A stretch of 64,000 nucleotides of DNA from Nannizziopsis barbatae. Taxonomy: Eukaryota; Ascomycota; Eurotiomycetes; Onygenales; Nannizziopsiaceae. The notes beneath the pieces were generated by a model. That model ran no database searches. It had not been told where the DNA came from and saw nothing but the letters and a program-made list of their open reading frames with translations. The position numbers and the translations under genes are program-made. Below are positions 12,001-26,119 of this stretch, piece after piece (position 1 is the stretch's first letter; every line of letters begins with the position of its first letter). The DNA is taken from the NCBI GenBank assembly GCA_014964245.1, contig JACVYH010000003.1, positions 4,278,001 through 4,342,000 on the forward strand. The letters run 5' to 3'.

Positions 12001-15000
12001 TTCATGAGTTTTTAATTTATAAATAAATTAAAAATAAACATACTTATAATTTACTTATAAAATTAAATAAATTAAAAAAATTTAAGAATATTAAAATAAG
12101 CATGCAAGACTAAATAAAGTAAGAAATTATAAAAAAAAAGAGAAAAATAAAAGAAAAGAGTTTAATTCAGAATTTAGAAAAGTAACTTAATTCAGAGCTT
12201 ATTTATTAACAAATCTTATTATTTATTTAGACTTTCTACATCATTTTTTATTTTCTTAAAATTCTGTTTTTAATTTATTATTTACTTATTTTATTATTAA
12301 ATTAAATATGAATAAAATTCTTAAGTATATATCATATTTACAGAAAGCATGTAAGAAATTTTATTATCAATTAAATAAATGATTTTATTTTTTACTTAAC
12401 TTTCTTTTTATTTAATTTCTAGTAGATTATTTCTTTATTATCAAGATTATTTAATAATTTATTTTCTTTAATCATAACTTCAGATCTTATAAATGCTTTT
12501 AATGCAGAATAATTTAATAAAAATTTATCTAATATAATATATAATAAGAAGTTCTTTATAAATAATAATAAGTTAACTAGTAGTAAATTATTAATATTTA
12601 ACATGTCTAACAGCTAGAAATCTGCTATAAAACATGATTTTATTATTTAGAAAAAAATTTAAATTCTCTTAATTCTTCATTACATTAAATAATATTTAAA
12701 GCATATTATTATTTTAACTAGTAATTTTAATTCTACAGCTGCAGAATTTTAAATTTAATAAAATAAAACTAAATTTAATAAGAAGAGTAATCTGAAGATA
12801 TATCATTATATAAATAAATAAAAATTTATAATCTAGACACATTATCAGATGATTATTATAATTATAAATAAACTTTCTAAAATAATATATATTTATTATA
12901 ATATTATTTAAAAATATCTCAGATTTCCAAGGAAATTTATAATAATTATAATAAAATATTTTATTTTTCAGAAATGTTATAAAGCTACTCATGTAAATAA
13001 TATGTTACTAGTTAGAAAAAATAGTAAAAAATTAATTAAATTATAAATATTAATAAGTTTTTTTTCTGATAAATTATTAAGTTTAACTTCATATAAATCT
13101 TTTAACTAATTAAATTATTAATATAATTAAATGCTTAGTTATAAAACTATATTAATAATTATAATATGCTAGAGGAAAAGTTTATTATAAAAAGATTTAA
13201 TAACTTACTTATTAAGATTATATGCAATATCTGAATGTTATTTTATTTTATTAATAATATTTATTTTTATTATTTTATAAAAATGCTGAAATCTGAGATA
13301 AAATTATCATCTGATAAATTAATTAAGTCAGTTTTAAATTAGATAGTAAAGATAAATTATGATATTATTATAGAAATTCTTCTTAAATAAAAATTACTCT
13401 TATTAGTTATAAATTATTAAATTAGTTTATTTGAATAATTCTTTTTTATGATAATTATTTATTTTATTAATTCTAAATGAAATTATTATTAATTACTTTT
13501 TAAATTTACTCATGTATTTAAAAATTATATTAGTAAAAAACTTATAATATAAGTAATTTTAATTTTAATAAATTATAATTTTAATTTTAATAAATTATAA
13601 TTTTAATAATTATATTTTTATAATTATAATTAATAATATATTAAATAATTATAAGATGCATAAAAAGCTGCTTAAAATATAAAATATTATTAGTAATTAG
13701 TTATAATATTTAATTATTTTCATTTCATATATAACACATGTTATTTAATTATTTCTAAGTATTTTTTTTTGCAGATTAAAATTAATTTAAAAAATAATAT
13801 AATTAACTTATTTTGAAATAATATCATGCTTAAGCATGATCTTGAATCAGAAATTTCATATGCACTGCTTAAGATATGTCTTGCTGTGTTATTAATCTTA
13901 TAATACTTGTAACTTATTATTTTAATTAAGTATTTATTAGCTTTCTTACTAATCTCATATATATTTTATTATAATGTTATTTAATTATATTATTTTTCTT
14001 TTTTTTTTTATTATTTCATGTATTATTTTCATTCATAAATAATATTTTATTTTTTTATTTTATTATTTTAATTAGAAATATCATTCATGAATGATATTAA
14101 ATATCTTAGTATTATTACTTATTTCTTTTATTTATAAATGAAATTCTTATTTCATGCTATCTTATTTTATATATATTTTATATTCTTTATTACTAATATT
14201 TAGATTAATTTATTAAATATAAAATTACATAAAGTATATAAATTATAGTTTCTAATATTACATTAAATTTAATTATTATTAGAAAACTAAAAAATTATTC
14301 TAATTAAAATTAAATATGAAAATATACTAAAATTTAATTTATAACATGTTAGTCTGCTTTATTTAACTTCATTCAGTTATTAAATCTTATTTTTATGATG
14401 GAATAATTAAAAACAATTTTTTTATTATTAATACTAAGTAATATCTAATAAAGTATCTTATTTAGTTAACTAAATTATTTATAAGACACATAACTGCACT
14501 TTTAGCTATAGAATATCTAATAATTTATCATATTTTCTCAGTTTATAATCTTTTATTTAATTATATTAATAATAATTAGACATATCTTAAAAGAAAAAAT
14601 ACTAGATAAAAGTAATATCTTACTTCTGCTTTAGTTATTACTTATAACAAGCTAGTTAAGTATTATTTTAATACATATGATAAAGTAAATGAGATATTTA
14701 TAATTATTAATTTTTTTAATTTAAAAGTAAAAATAATAATTTTTAACATAAATGAATGAAAGAATAATAAAAAAGATTAAAAATAATATTATACTAATTA
14801 TTTTTATAATGTTTATAATAAATATAAGCAGAAATTTCTACTAATTAATTAAAAATATTCAGCATCTTTAACAAGCTTTAATAATATTAATTATTTATTT
14901 TACTTTAGCTTTAACTTTCAGTCAGCTATTACATAATTATAATAAGATTAGAATAAGTTAAAAGAATATTTTAATAAAAATAAGCTTATTTAATCATTTA

Positions 15001-15480
15001 TATTAGAAATAATTTATTATTTAATATTAATAAGTACTACTCAGAACATAATTAAAACTTTTATAAGCTAATTTTAAAATTTTAAAAAAGAAATAAATAA
15101 AAATTTTCTGTGCTAAGTAATATTATAAAGAATTATTTTAGTATTTTTATTATAATTATATCTGTTAAACATGTTTAAAATATCATGTGTAATATTTATT
15201 ATTATTATTATAATTAAATTAAGACTAAAACTGTAATTATACACATAATGTATTTTATTATAAATTAATATAATATAAATTTTTATTATTAATATTTAAA
15301 AAAAAAAAAACTTGAAAAAAATAAGAATTAAATATTTAAAATTTTTAAGCAAGATGTAAATGAAAAACTTATTTAGCTGTAATATATTAGTAATAATTCA
15401 GATACTAAAAATAATAATTATATAATTAAAGAAAATTTTAATATAAATAATTTTATTTTTATATTAAATTATAATAATAA
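6066..15480. other. RIP desert, no gene recognised
   Basis: About 9.4 kb of A+T with stops in every frame. A few chance open frames occur on the reverse strand (7696-7914, 12419-12604, 12714-12992), but their composition is that of the desert and I see no family motif. Residual G and C are concentrated in CTGA, TCAG, CATG and GCAG contexts. The region probably consists of old transposons mutated beyond recognition by eye. Confidence 0.6.
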
Positions 15481-15481
15481 A

Positions 15482-15535
15482 ATAAATAATAATAATAATA
15501 ATAAGAATGATAATAAGAATAAGAATGTGAAAGAA
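15482..15535. repeat. AAT/AAG trinucleotide-like low-complexity tract
   Basis: Runs of AAT repeats change to AATAAG repeats. Nothing suggests a coding role. Confidence 0.7.
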
Positions 15536-15707
15536 ATTAAGAAAGTATAATAAGAATAAGAAGCAGAAGAAAATATAAAAAAAAATAATAAAAATAATTC
15601 AGATATTAAAATTATTAAATCTAATAATATATTTAATAATATATTTATTTTATAATATTAGAATAACATATTATACTAATATTAACTAACTTAATATATA
15701 TTATTTA

Positions 15708-15917
15708 TGCTTTTATTATTATAATAATAATTATTTTATTATGCATTACTTAAGTTTTTATTATTATGATAATAATTATTTTATTATATATTACTTATGC
15801 TTTTATTATTATAACAGTAATTATCTTATTATATATTATTTAAGATTTTATTATTATAATTATTATTATCTCATCATGCATTATTCATACTTTTATTATT
15901 ATAATAATAATTATCTT
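15708..15917. repeat. 45-bp minisatellite, about 4.7 units
   Basis: Four full units of 45 bp plus a partial fifth follow head to tail, starting tgcttttattattataata in the first unit. Because 45 is divisible by 3 the array stays open in one frame and gives a repetitive tyrosine-rich peptide (15741-15929); this is a by-product of the repeat and not a gene. Units differ by a few C/T and A/G changes, as expected under RIP. Confidence 0.8.
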
Positions 15918-16439
15918 AATAAATTCTAATTGAAATAATATAAGATTAAATAAGAAAAATATTAAGTAAAAATAATAATACTATTGTTAACATGCTTAAT
16001 TAATCAGCTAAATTATCTTTCTTTTCTAATTTATTAAATCTTGCCTCATTTCTACAGCTTTAAAATAATAAAATAAAAAGTACTAATTTCTTCTTATAAT
16101 CATTAACTTCTTAAAAATACAGACATGTTTTCATTACTGAATCTCTTATTTATTCTAACTCATATTTTTAATCTAAGCTTTAATTTAAAAAAGCTTATTT
16201 TATATTTTATATTTTTCTAGCTGAAAAATTTAATTTTTAATATAATACTAATACTATGAAAATATAATTATATATAATCAGATAATATTATAATAATAAT
16301 AATATATTATAATTTTTTAATAAATCATATAAATAAGTTATAATAAAATGAATTTTAATATTATAATTTATAAATAATTTATAAGATTTAAAAATTTAAT
16401 TTTAATTATTAATTAATATTGACTGTAGTACTATTAGTA

Positions 16440-16601
16440 ATATACATGATTAAATCTAATAAGTTGAAAACTTAACTTGCAGGAAGTCTAGTTAAACTTA
16501 ATTAGAAACTTAAAAAAATTAAAAAATTATAACTTAACTTAAACTTAAGTAAGTTAAGTTAAGTTTAAGTCTAAGTTTAATTCAGACTTATTTACAGTCT
16601 A
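16440..16601. repeat. right-end fragment of an hAT-type element
   Basis: The segment ends with acttatttacagtcta, a mutated form of the terminal acttgttcacagtcta found at the right end of the 466-bp element at 19824-20289, and carries the same internal aacttgcagg block followed by iterated aacttaact motifs. No matching left terminus was found nearby. Confidence 0.45.
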
Positions 16602-16724
16602 AAAATATCTTAAAATAAATGCATTTTAAATTAATTATAAATATAAAATATTTAAGAAATATCATATAATTATAATATTAATTATTAATTTAAAATTATT
16701 TCTTTAATTTTAATCTGCAAAAAT

Positions 16725-17380
16725 TAAATTATAAATAAGTCTAAGTTAAACTTGAACTTAAACTTGATTTAACTTAATTAAATCTGAATTAAATTCTAGT
16801 ATAAGAAATATACTAAGTTTTTAAGTTAAGTTAAATAAATTTATAATAAGTTAAATTTTAATTTAATTTAACTTATACTTTTCATATATAATTTAATAAA
16901 AGTAATAATAATAAGATAAATATTAATTATATGAAGATAAGAGTAAGATTATTTAAAAAATTTTAAATTAAATTTTAAAACATGCTTATTCTCATATTTT
17001 TAGCTATTTGTCTTAATTTTATATTACTTATTAAAAATATTATATTATTATTAAGAATAAAAATTTTAATTTAATAATAAATTTTTAAATATTTATATAA
17101 ATTTAAAAAAAATAGCTAAAAATATAAAGATAAGCATGTTTTAAAGCTTAATTTAAGATTTTTTAAATAATTTTATTCTTATTTTTATATGAATAATATT
17201 CATCTTATTATTAATTTATTAATCTGATATATTAGTAATAAATTCAAAACTTAATTTAACTTAATTTATTTAAACTGAGTTTTAAGTTAAGTTAAATTAT
17301 TAATTAGATAATATAAGTTAAGTCTGAGTTAAGTTCAGAAAAATTAAAACTTAACTTAACTTAAATTTATTTATAATCTA
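16725..17380. mobile_element. 659-bp-family fold-back hAT MITE, copy 1
   Basis: Non-autonomous element of about 656 bp. The left terminus is taaattataaataagtc and the right terminus, read inverted, is tagattataaataaattt. The interior shows the family pattern: iterated aacttaactt motifs in both arms, then a long inverted repeat around tttttagctattt / aaaatagctaaaaat. RIP-mutated. No 8-bp target duplication is recognisable here (flanks gcaaaaat and atattaga), perhaps because of later changes. Confidence 0.65.
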
Positions 17381-17871
17381 ATATTAGAATAATTACTAAT
17401 ATAATAAGATATATTTTATAAATTTAAAAAATATTAAAAAAAAAAAGTAAAATTAATTTTTATAAATAAAATTTTAAAATATATTTTACTTATAAATATA
17501 TTATAAAATAAATCTAATATTTTAAATATTTAAAAATATTAATTATTATATAAAGTAAATATAACTTTTATAAATAATATATACTAAAAATAAGCTATAA
17601 TATAATAAATATTATTATATTATAAAAAATTATATTAAGTAAAGTATTAGTTAATATTATACTATTTAATTTTTTTATAATAAATATAATTATAAATTCT
17701 AATATAAATAATATAACTAATATTAAATATAAAAAATTATTATGATAAGTAATTAATTAATTAAATATTTTAATATTAATAAATACAGCTATAATTAAAA
17801 CTATTATATTAAAATAAGTTTTTATATTAATATTTAAATTTATAATATATATATATATAATAACTTTAAAT

Positions 17872-18530
17872 TAAACAGTAAATAAATTTAAATTAAACTT
17901 GAATTTAAACTTAATTTAATTTAATTAAATCTGAGTTAAGTTCTAGTATAAAAAACATATTAAATTTTTAAATTAAGTTAGATAAATTTGTAATAAGTTA
18001 AGTTTTAACTTAATTTAACTTATATTTTTAATGTATAATTTAATAAAAGTAATAATAATAAAATAAATATTAATCATATAAACATGAGAGTAGAATTATT
18101 TAAAAAATTTTAAATTAAGCTTTAAAATATGCTTACTCTTATATTTTTAGTTATTTTTATTAATTTTATATTACTTGCTAAAAATATCATATTATTATTA
18201 CTAAGAGTGAAAATTTTAATTTAATAATAAATTTTTAAATGCTTTTATAAATTTAAGAAAAATAGCTAAAAATATGAGAATAAGCACATTTTAAAGCTTG
18301 ATTCAAGATCCTTTAAATAATTCTATTCTTATTTCTGTATGATTAATATTCATCTTACTGTTAATTTATTAATCTGATATCTTAGTAGCAAGTCTAAAAC
18401 TTAACTTAACTTAACTTAAAATAAATAAGTTTTAAGTTAATTTAAATTCAAATTATATAAATATGAGTTAAGTCTAAGTTAAATTTAAAAAAATTAAAAT
18501 TTAATTTAATTTAAACTTATTTGCAGTTTA
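17872..18530. mobile_element. 659-bp-family fold-back hAT MITE, copy 2
   Basis: Exactly 659 bp between termini taaacagtaaataaatttaa and, inverted, taaactgcaaataagtttaa. The flanking octamers are ctttaaat (17864-17871) and ttttaaat (18531-18538), an 8-bp target duplication with one C-to-T difference, as expected for hAT transposition followed by RIP. Interior arms form the family's long inverted repeat. No open frame. Confidence 0.8.
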
Positions 18531-18538
18531 TTTTAAAT

Positions 18539-19815
18539 AATAAAATTTAAAATATTTATAAATATTATAATATAAATTATATTAAAATAATTAAATACAT
18601 TTTTACCTAAATTAGCTAATATTAGAATATTTATTATATTAAAATCAGATATAATTAATATATAAACTTCTGAATAATTAAAAAATTAGAAAAGTTATTA
18701 GTATAATATAAAATTACTACTATCTGTTATTTTAAAAAAAAATAAATTAAAATTATAATTTATTAATATTATAATTATAATACTAGCTAAAATAAATAAA
18801 AATAATAATAATAAAACAGCTATTCTGATTTTAATTATATATTAAATTTTTATTAAATAATTTAGTATTAATAGCTATTATTTTATCTGAAAATACTCTA
18901 AACATATGTAACTGATTAATATTATTCTTATTTTAAGAAAAAGAAAATATGATATTTTTTTTTCTTTTTTAATTTAGTAGTTATGCAAAGCTTAAGCTTA
19001 ATTACATTCATTAATAATTATTTAGCTCTCAGAATTAATATATTTTTCATGCTTTAATCTGATTTTAGAATTTTAAACTAACTAGTAAGATGAAAATTTA
19101 ACTTAAGATTTACTTAAATAAACTTTTATTTAAATAAATTAGTAAATTTTAAACAAATTAGCTGCTTTTTTATCTTATAATTAATCTAAAAATATTATGC
19201 AGAATTTATATAAACTGAGCAAGAAAATCTGATTTAATGAAAAATTTTCCTTTTATTTTTATTTATGAATTTTAGTATATTTTAAGAATAAGTTCATTTT
19301 TTATTTATTTTTTATAAAAATTTAGTTCTAGAATAAAGCTAATACTTAATGATATTATTTATAATACTCTTTTTTTTTAAAAAGCTTAAAATTCAGATAA
19401 AAATTAATAAAATACTTATTTTTTAGAAATTCATATTTGAGTAAAAAATTAAATGAAATCTAGTTATATAATCTGATTATATAATTAGATTTAATCTGAT
19501 AAATTAAAAAATTATCTAACATGATGACTAAGATAATAATTAATGTAATAATTAGCATGTCTTTCAGTTAATTTAAAAAAATATTAAATTTTAAAACTTT
19601 TTTATTAAATTTAAAACTTAGTAATCTGAATAACTTGCTAATTTTCTATATTTAAAAAGTTATTATTTTATAAAATAGTTAAAATTAGAATTTTATAAGA
19701 TGGTTTTCTAGAGCAGATTTTTAAAATTTAAGAAAAATAATAAATTTAAATTATAAAATTTCTGCTTGAGAAGTAGCATTATAAAAATAATTATATAAGA
19801 AAATTTACATAATTC
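18539..19815. other. RIP desert, no gene
   Basis: AT-rich, stops in all frames, no recognisable family motif. Confidence 0.6.
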
Positions 19816-19823
19816 ATTTAAAT

Positions 19824-20289
19824 TAGACTGTGAATGAGTTCGCCAAGAATTGCAAGAACTTTTTAGAATTTAAATGAAGTTTTTCACTTTTCTTGAAATA
19901 TCTCCACAACCATTGGTCCAAATAAAGTTTGGTAAAATGTTTATGAAACCTTATTCAATTCTGCATATTATGTAATTTTCCCCACATTTTTAGCTTTTTT
20001 TCTGATTTTCTACAGCTTCTCAAAGCATTTTTTTGAAAAATCTAACTTTTGAAAAAATGTGTATCTTTGGGAGCTTGTATAAATTCAGATAAATTAGTTA
20101 AAAATGTGAAAAAATATGGAAGATATAGGGCTTTTCAAGCTCTTTCACATGGTATTAGTTACATAATCATAACCCAAAAACTCACCCTGCTATTTCAATT
20201 TCAATCCAAAATGCGAGTTTTCGAGTCGAGTTTCGAGTCCAACTTGCAGGGGTCAAAACTCGACTCGACTCGGACTTGTTCACAGTCTA
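19824..20289. mobile_element. 466-bp hAT-type MITE, not RIP-mutated
   Basis: The left terminus tagactgtgaatgagttcg and inverted right terminus tagactgtgaacaagtcc share their first 11 bases. Identical octamers atttaaat flank the element (19816-19823 and 20290-20297), a perfect 8-bp target duplication typical of the hAT superfamily. The right subterminal region carries iterated actcgactcgg / cgagttt motifs. CpG sites are retained and C-to-T damage is slight, so the element stands out as a GC islet in the desert and is probably a recent or single-copy insertion. The open frame at 20049-20303 runs out of the element and has no family resemblance, so I do not call it a gene. Confidence 0.85.
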
Positions 20290-20621
20290 ATTTAAATAAT
20301 TAATATTATTTTAAAGATAATTAAAATTAAATTAAATGAGTAATAAAATTTTTTATTTTTTTTTTTTATATGATAATGTTAAAATATCTCACTCAGCTTA
20401 TATAAATTTTATATAATATTTTCAGATATATTTAAATAAAATAAAATAAAATAAGTTCAGCAGCAGATGCTAAGATGAGTTAAGTAAAGCTAATACTAAT
20501 TAGATTATTTATTTAAATAATCTGAGATGCTAAGATAAGCTTTAATTAGTAATTAGTTATTAATATTAAAGTTTCAGATCATGTGCTAGTAGTATTTCAG
20601 ACTAGAAAAAAAAGCAGTTTC

Positions 20622-20795
20622 TATTACAGTACTAGCTGCATCTAGTTAGTATCTTAATCTTTACTACTCACATGATCTTAGTCTAATATTTATCTAATTT
20701 TCTTTTCTAGCTTAGTTAGCTAATATTATTATAAATAGTAATTTAATATCATATAATATAATTTTCTAATTAATATAAATTATAATATTACTTCA
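20622..20795 (+). repeat. LTR 1 (left), RIP-mutated
   Basis: 174 bp beginning tattacagtactagctgc (ancestral TGTTGCAG) and ending acttca. It lacks both internal duplications present in the other two LTRs and is therefore the simplest version. A promoter and polyadenylation signal would be expected in it but cannot be read after mutation. Confidence 0.75.
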
Positions 20796-23700
20796 GATTA
20801 TAAGCATCTTAGTTTCTGCTTAATTAATTAAATATATTACTTTTTATTATTAAAAAGAATAATCTGAAAAGTTCTGTGTTTTATTATATAATTTCCTGCA
20901 TGTAATATTATTACTAACTGCAAATTTATTTAATATTTATAATCATATGCTTACTGCTAGTTGTATAATTTATATTAAATTTTATTATTTTTTTTACATT
21001 ATTATAATTAAATAATATATATAAAGATTTAGTAAATAGTAAGAGAATAAAAAGAAAAATTAAATAAGCATTTTCTTAAATTTTCAAGTAAAATTAATTA
21101 TTTTTAATCTTGCTAATTAATTATTTACATAATTATTTATACTTATTATTTAATATCATGATATTCTTATTCATGAGTAGTTTAAATCTTTAAAAGTTTA
21201 TAAATTTTCTTATTATCATAAATTACATATTCTGAACTAGATTCTGGTAGAATAATCTTAGTATTCAAGAATTTTAATAATATATTAATCTGTAAATTAT
21301 CATTATTTTTTTATAAAATTATTATAAAAAGCTTATAAATTTATATAATAAGTTTTACTATTTTATTTCAGATTCTTTATATAATTATCTTATATTAGAT
21401 GATATTTTTTACCAGCATTAAATTAATTTATAACTTATTTATACTAATTTTGAAATTATATATATTAAAAAAAAATATAAGAATCTTATAAATATCTCAT
21501 AAAATTTAATAAAAAATAATATTACTTCTTATATATAGCAAGTTCATATAATATGATTAATTACTTATATTCATATATTTGCTTTATAAGTTACATGAAG
21601 CACTCACATGATACTTGCTAAGATTTCTAATAAGATTTTTTAAGCTCTAGCTAAATAAACTCATCTTATTAATATTAAATTTCTTTTATAATTTATGAAA
21701 ATTAATATTCTGAATACTAATAATATAAAGAATAATTTAAATAATAATGAATCAGTCTTATACATTTAGCAGTCTAGAAGCTAGTAAAATTAATAAAATA
21801 TTAATTAAGATAATAATTAAGATAAAAGCAGAAGTAAAAATTTAAAAGAAAATAAATAACAGCATAACTTATATAGCTACAGTCTAAACTCTAATCAAGC
21901 TGATATATTATATAATTACTGCTATAAGAAAAGTTATTTATAACATAATTACTATATTTTATAAAAAAATATATAAATAGATAAAATAAAATAATTAAAA
22001 AATGAATATTTTTATTTTATAAGACACATGAATGAAGAGCAAATAATAGTATTTATATTATTAAATCTTTAAAATAAACTTATTAAAGCTGCTTTTATAA
22101 AGCAGATTAAAGAATTTAAAGATTATAATATAAAGAATTACTTCATTAACATTACTAGAGCCTTCTATATAAATAATAAAAATAAGAATTTTTTCAGCTA
22201 ATTAATTAATTTCAGAATCTTAAACATGTTTATAAATATATTAAACTTATTATTAAATTATAAATCTTTTAAATTTCTAAAGATTATATTACTAGAAGAT
22301 AATTTATTAATAAACATACTTAATTTCAGTTAGCTAGATGTTTTTATTAATTATAATACTCTCACAGTCTTAATTAAAACTTGATACATTTTAAATCTTG
22401 CAAAAAATCTCATTTTAATTTAATAATTTTATAAATTAGATTATTAGCTTATATTTAATAACTCTCAGATTAATATTTACTTTTTTAATAAAGTTATTTT
22501 AATTTTTAAATTCTGAATTAACAGCTAATTTTATTAATTAATAAATATATTAATACATCTTAACTAAGTAAAGATATCAACTATTAAATTAACTAATAAC
22601 TTATTACTATAATATTAATACATGAGGCATATTAATTTCAGAACTATTAGTAAATTATTTAATATTTTAGTGCTTAAATTTTTATTAATTTATAAAGCAT
22701 GTATGCAAGTAAAGATGATTAAAATTTCTTATTCTCTAAATCTTAAAGCAGTTTTTTAATTACTAAAGTAATAGAAAATCATGTTTTTCAATCTAGTACT
22801 TTTACAAGATATCTCATTTAGTAAAACTAAATATGTTTTTATTATTATAAAAGATAATTTATAATTCATATATTTTTATTTTACTATCTTTAAAGCTTCT
22901 TTAGCAATTATTAATATACTTAAAAAATATCTAGTTTTTATTCTTATAAACTTTAAAGCATAAATATAAAAGTAACATTCAGATAATAATGAATTCATGA
23001 ATAATGAAGTTACTTTTTATACTTAAAAACATGAAATCAGTTATTTCTTCTTAACTACTGATATAAAGTAATAAAATAGCATTATTAAACATGTAATTTA
23101 TTTTTTTTATGAAATATAAAAAATTCTTTATATAAATACAGACTTATTAGATAATTATAAATTTAAAGCTAAAGCATAAGCTACTGCTGCTTATATTATT
23201 AATTAAAAGTTATAAGAAATTTTAAATAAAAAATCTTTTTATAAAATTTTATATGATGTTTAATCTTTTTATAAACATTTTTAATTATAAAATTATCTTA
23301 TTTATATTTATATAAAAATTAAGAATTATAAAAGAAATAATCTTAATTATTATTCTGAAATTTTTATAAATTACATAAGTGATTTAGATTCTATATATAA
23401 AATAATGAATTTTTATATGCTTAAAATAATTAATTATTTAAATATATTCTTTAATAAAATTTTTTTTCTGAAATTTATGATTCTGAGATTAGCTGAGTCT
23501 CAGCTTATTTTATAAAATATAAAGAATCTGCTAGAATTTATGATTATTTCAGCATTAATTACATCACATTATTCTGCTTTATAATAAATCATTTTTATAT
23601 TATAAAGAATTTTTTATTCTAATATTTAAGAATTTTATAATTCTTTATATAATATTAATGAGCTAGTAATATTATATATAAACTTATATATAAAATTACT

Positions 23701-25873
23701 AAAGTATATTTTATATGCATTTTATATACTTACTGCTTAAGTTATAAATAATATTCTAGCAGATATAAAAATTATAAAATTACTTTCTAATTAGCTATTT
23801 TTTCTGTTAAAGTCTAGAAAGTCTTATCTTAATATAAATAATGATTTCTTAGATTATAAATCTGTTTTTAAGAATGATAGAGAAGCATGAATATAAATAA
23901 TAAAGAAAAAGCTAGAAGTTTTTAATATTATAAAAACTTGAAAATTATTTTTATATAAAAGTATTTTTTTTAAGATAAAAATTATATTCTGCAAGTAAGT
24001 ATACAAGCATAAAATATAAATTATTATAAATTAAATTTATTATAAAATAAGATTTATTATTTAAGAAAACTTATAAAAATAAAAATATGATTTTAATAAG
24101 ATTTATGCATTTACATTCTTTCTAATTATTTTCTGCTTATTAATAATACTTATAATAGTTTATAGCTAAGTCTCATGTAATTAGAATATTATTACAGTCT
24201 TTTTAAATAATGAGATTAATTTTAATATTTATATGATTCTTTCAGAAGCTACAGATAATGAATCAGAATTCATGAAATTACTAGATTTTTTAAAAGAAGC
24301 AGTATCAGCTGAATACACATATAAATTACTTTAATCTTTCTATAAATTGAAGCAGACTTTATGAATTTAATAATGTGTAATTTATAAATAATTACTTAAG
24401 CAGGAATTCTTTAACTATCTGATTAAATAAATTCTTTTTTAAAGAAATAATATTAATGATTTTATACTATTTTTATTATACATTAATAATATTTATATTA
24501 TAGATAATAAGATTATTTTAGATGCTTTAAATATTAAACTGTAAGTAGAATATAAAGTGCAAAATCTCAAGCAGTTTAAGCTCTTTCTAAATATAGAAAT
24601 TAATTATTCAAGTATTTTAATTTATTTATATTAAACTTGCTACATTAATCAGATTCTTAATTAATTTAAATTAATCAATAATTTTGTTAATATTCTGCTA
24701 TTTATAAATAAATAATTAATTTTAACATAATTTAGTAATTCAAGTCATCTGCTATCTGATAATTTAGCTAAGAAATATTAGTTAATAATAAGAGTCTTAA
24801 TGTATCTCATGATCTTAATATATTCTAATTTTACTTTTATTTTTTCTTAACTTTTAAAATTCTTCTTCATTTTAATAAAATAGCATATGCAAGTCATTAT
24901 ACATGTTTTATAATATTTAAAAAATATAAAATATTTAAAAATTAAATATAAATAATTATTAAAGAATTCTAATAAAATGCTTATACTAATTAATTACAAT
25001 AATTTTAATTTTACTGGAGATTTTAATAATTAATAATTAATTTTTAATTATATATTTATGCTTAATAATATTTTAATTACATGAAAATTAAAGTAGTAAT
25101 TTCTAGTTACATGCTTAACTTATAATACTAAATACATAAGTATTATTATTATCTTATATAAGCTTGATTAGTTATAATAATTTCTTATTATAATAATTTT
25201 AAATTACATTAAACTTAAATTTAATAAGCTTTTTATTATTTTATATATGAATAATATTAGCATTATTTAATTAGTTAATGCTTCTTAAAATACTGCTGCA
25301 TTATTATATTCTAAGTATATTAATATTTACTTTTATATTATAAGAAAAATAATAATAAATAAAAAGATTTAATTAAAATATATTTATTTTAATAAAATAA
25401 TTATAAATATTCTTATAAAAATATTAGTAAAGAAGCTTTATTAGAAATATATAAATAAATTAAAATTAATTAAAAGAAATTTTATATAAATAATACTTTC
25501 TAGAATAATAGTTAATTTATTTACTTAAGCATGATTTTCTCATATTTTTTATTTAAAGAAGTTTTTTCTGAAGTTTTCATCTAACTCACATGTAAATAAT
25601 TATTTCTCTCTTTATTTTTCTAATTAAGCTCATTCTTATCTCATTTCTTTTTTATTTTTTTTAAAAAAAAAGAAATCTAAAAGCATGATATTTTAAATTA
25701 TCAGTAATTATTCTTGATAATTTTTAAATATAAAAGTTACTAATAATAATAATAAGCAGATTATTATATCATGAGATTTCAAGTTAATATGAATGAAAAA
25801 TATCATATTATATAAAGTAAAATAATATTTATTATCTTTAATAACATTCATATTACATGAGTGAGTAAAAGTA
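20796..25873 (+). mobile_element. copia internal region, copy A (dead)
   Basis: The gag-pol coding region is destroyed by stops, but ancestral blocks can be followed. The reverse transcriptase active site Y-V-D-D appears as Y-I-N-N at 24479-24490 within LYINNIYII (GAT to AAT, GTC to ATT). Near 25310-25420 is the RNase H terminal block equivalent to KHIDIHFHIIRE...MIADILTKPL. Reverse transcriptase lies in the last third, after the space for integrase, which is the Ty1/copia order. A purine-rich tract gagtgagtaaaag directly precedes the next LTR and is the polypurine primer. The primer binding site next to the left LTR begins gattataagc; I could not assign its tRNA. Confidence 0.75.
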
Positions 25874-26119
25874 TTACAGTACTAGTTATATCTAGTTAGC
25901 ATCTTAATCTTTATTACTCACATTATCTTAGTCTGATATTTATTTTATTATAATGCTAGCTGTATTTAGTTAGTATTTTAGTTTTTATCACTCATATGAT
26001 CTTAATCTAATATTTATTCAGTTTTTTTTTCTTGCTTCATTAGCTAATATTATTATAAATAGCAATTTGATATTACATAGCATAATTCTCTAATTAATAT
26101 AAATTATCATATTATTTCA
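25874..26119 (+). repeat. LTR 2 (shared, central), RIP-mutated
   Basis: 246 bp from tattacagtactagtt to tatttca. It serves as right LTR of copy A and left LTR of copy B. It contains an internal tandem duplication of roughly 78 bp (the ctagttagcatcttaatcttt segment occurs twice) that is absent from LTR 1 and LTR 3. Confidence 0.75.

Noticed and set aside
12419..12992. Two reverse-strand open frames of 61 and 92 codons
   Set aside because: AT-driven chance frames with no start context, motif or splice structure.
15741..15929. 62-codon tyrosine-rich open frame
   Set aside because: It is produced by the 45-bp tandem repeat and has no upstream or downstream coding features.
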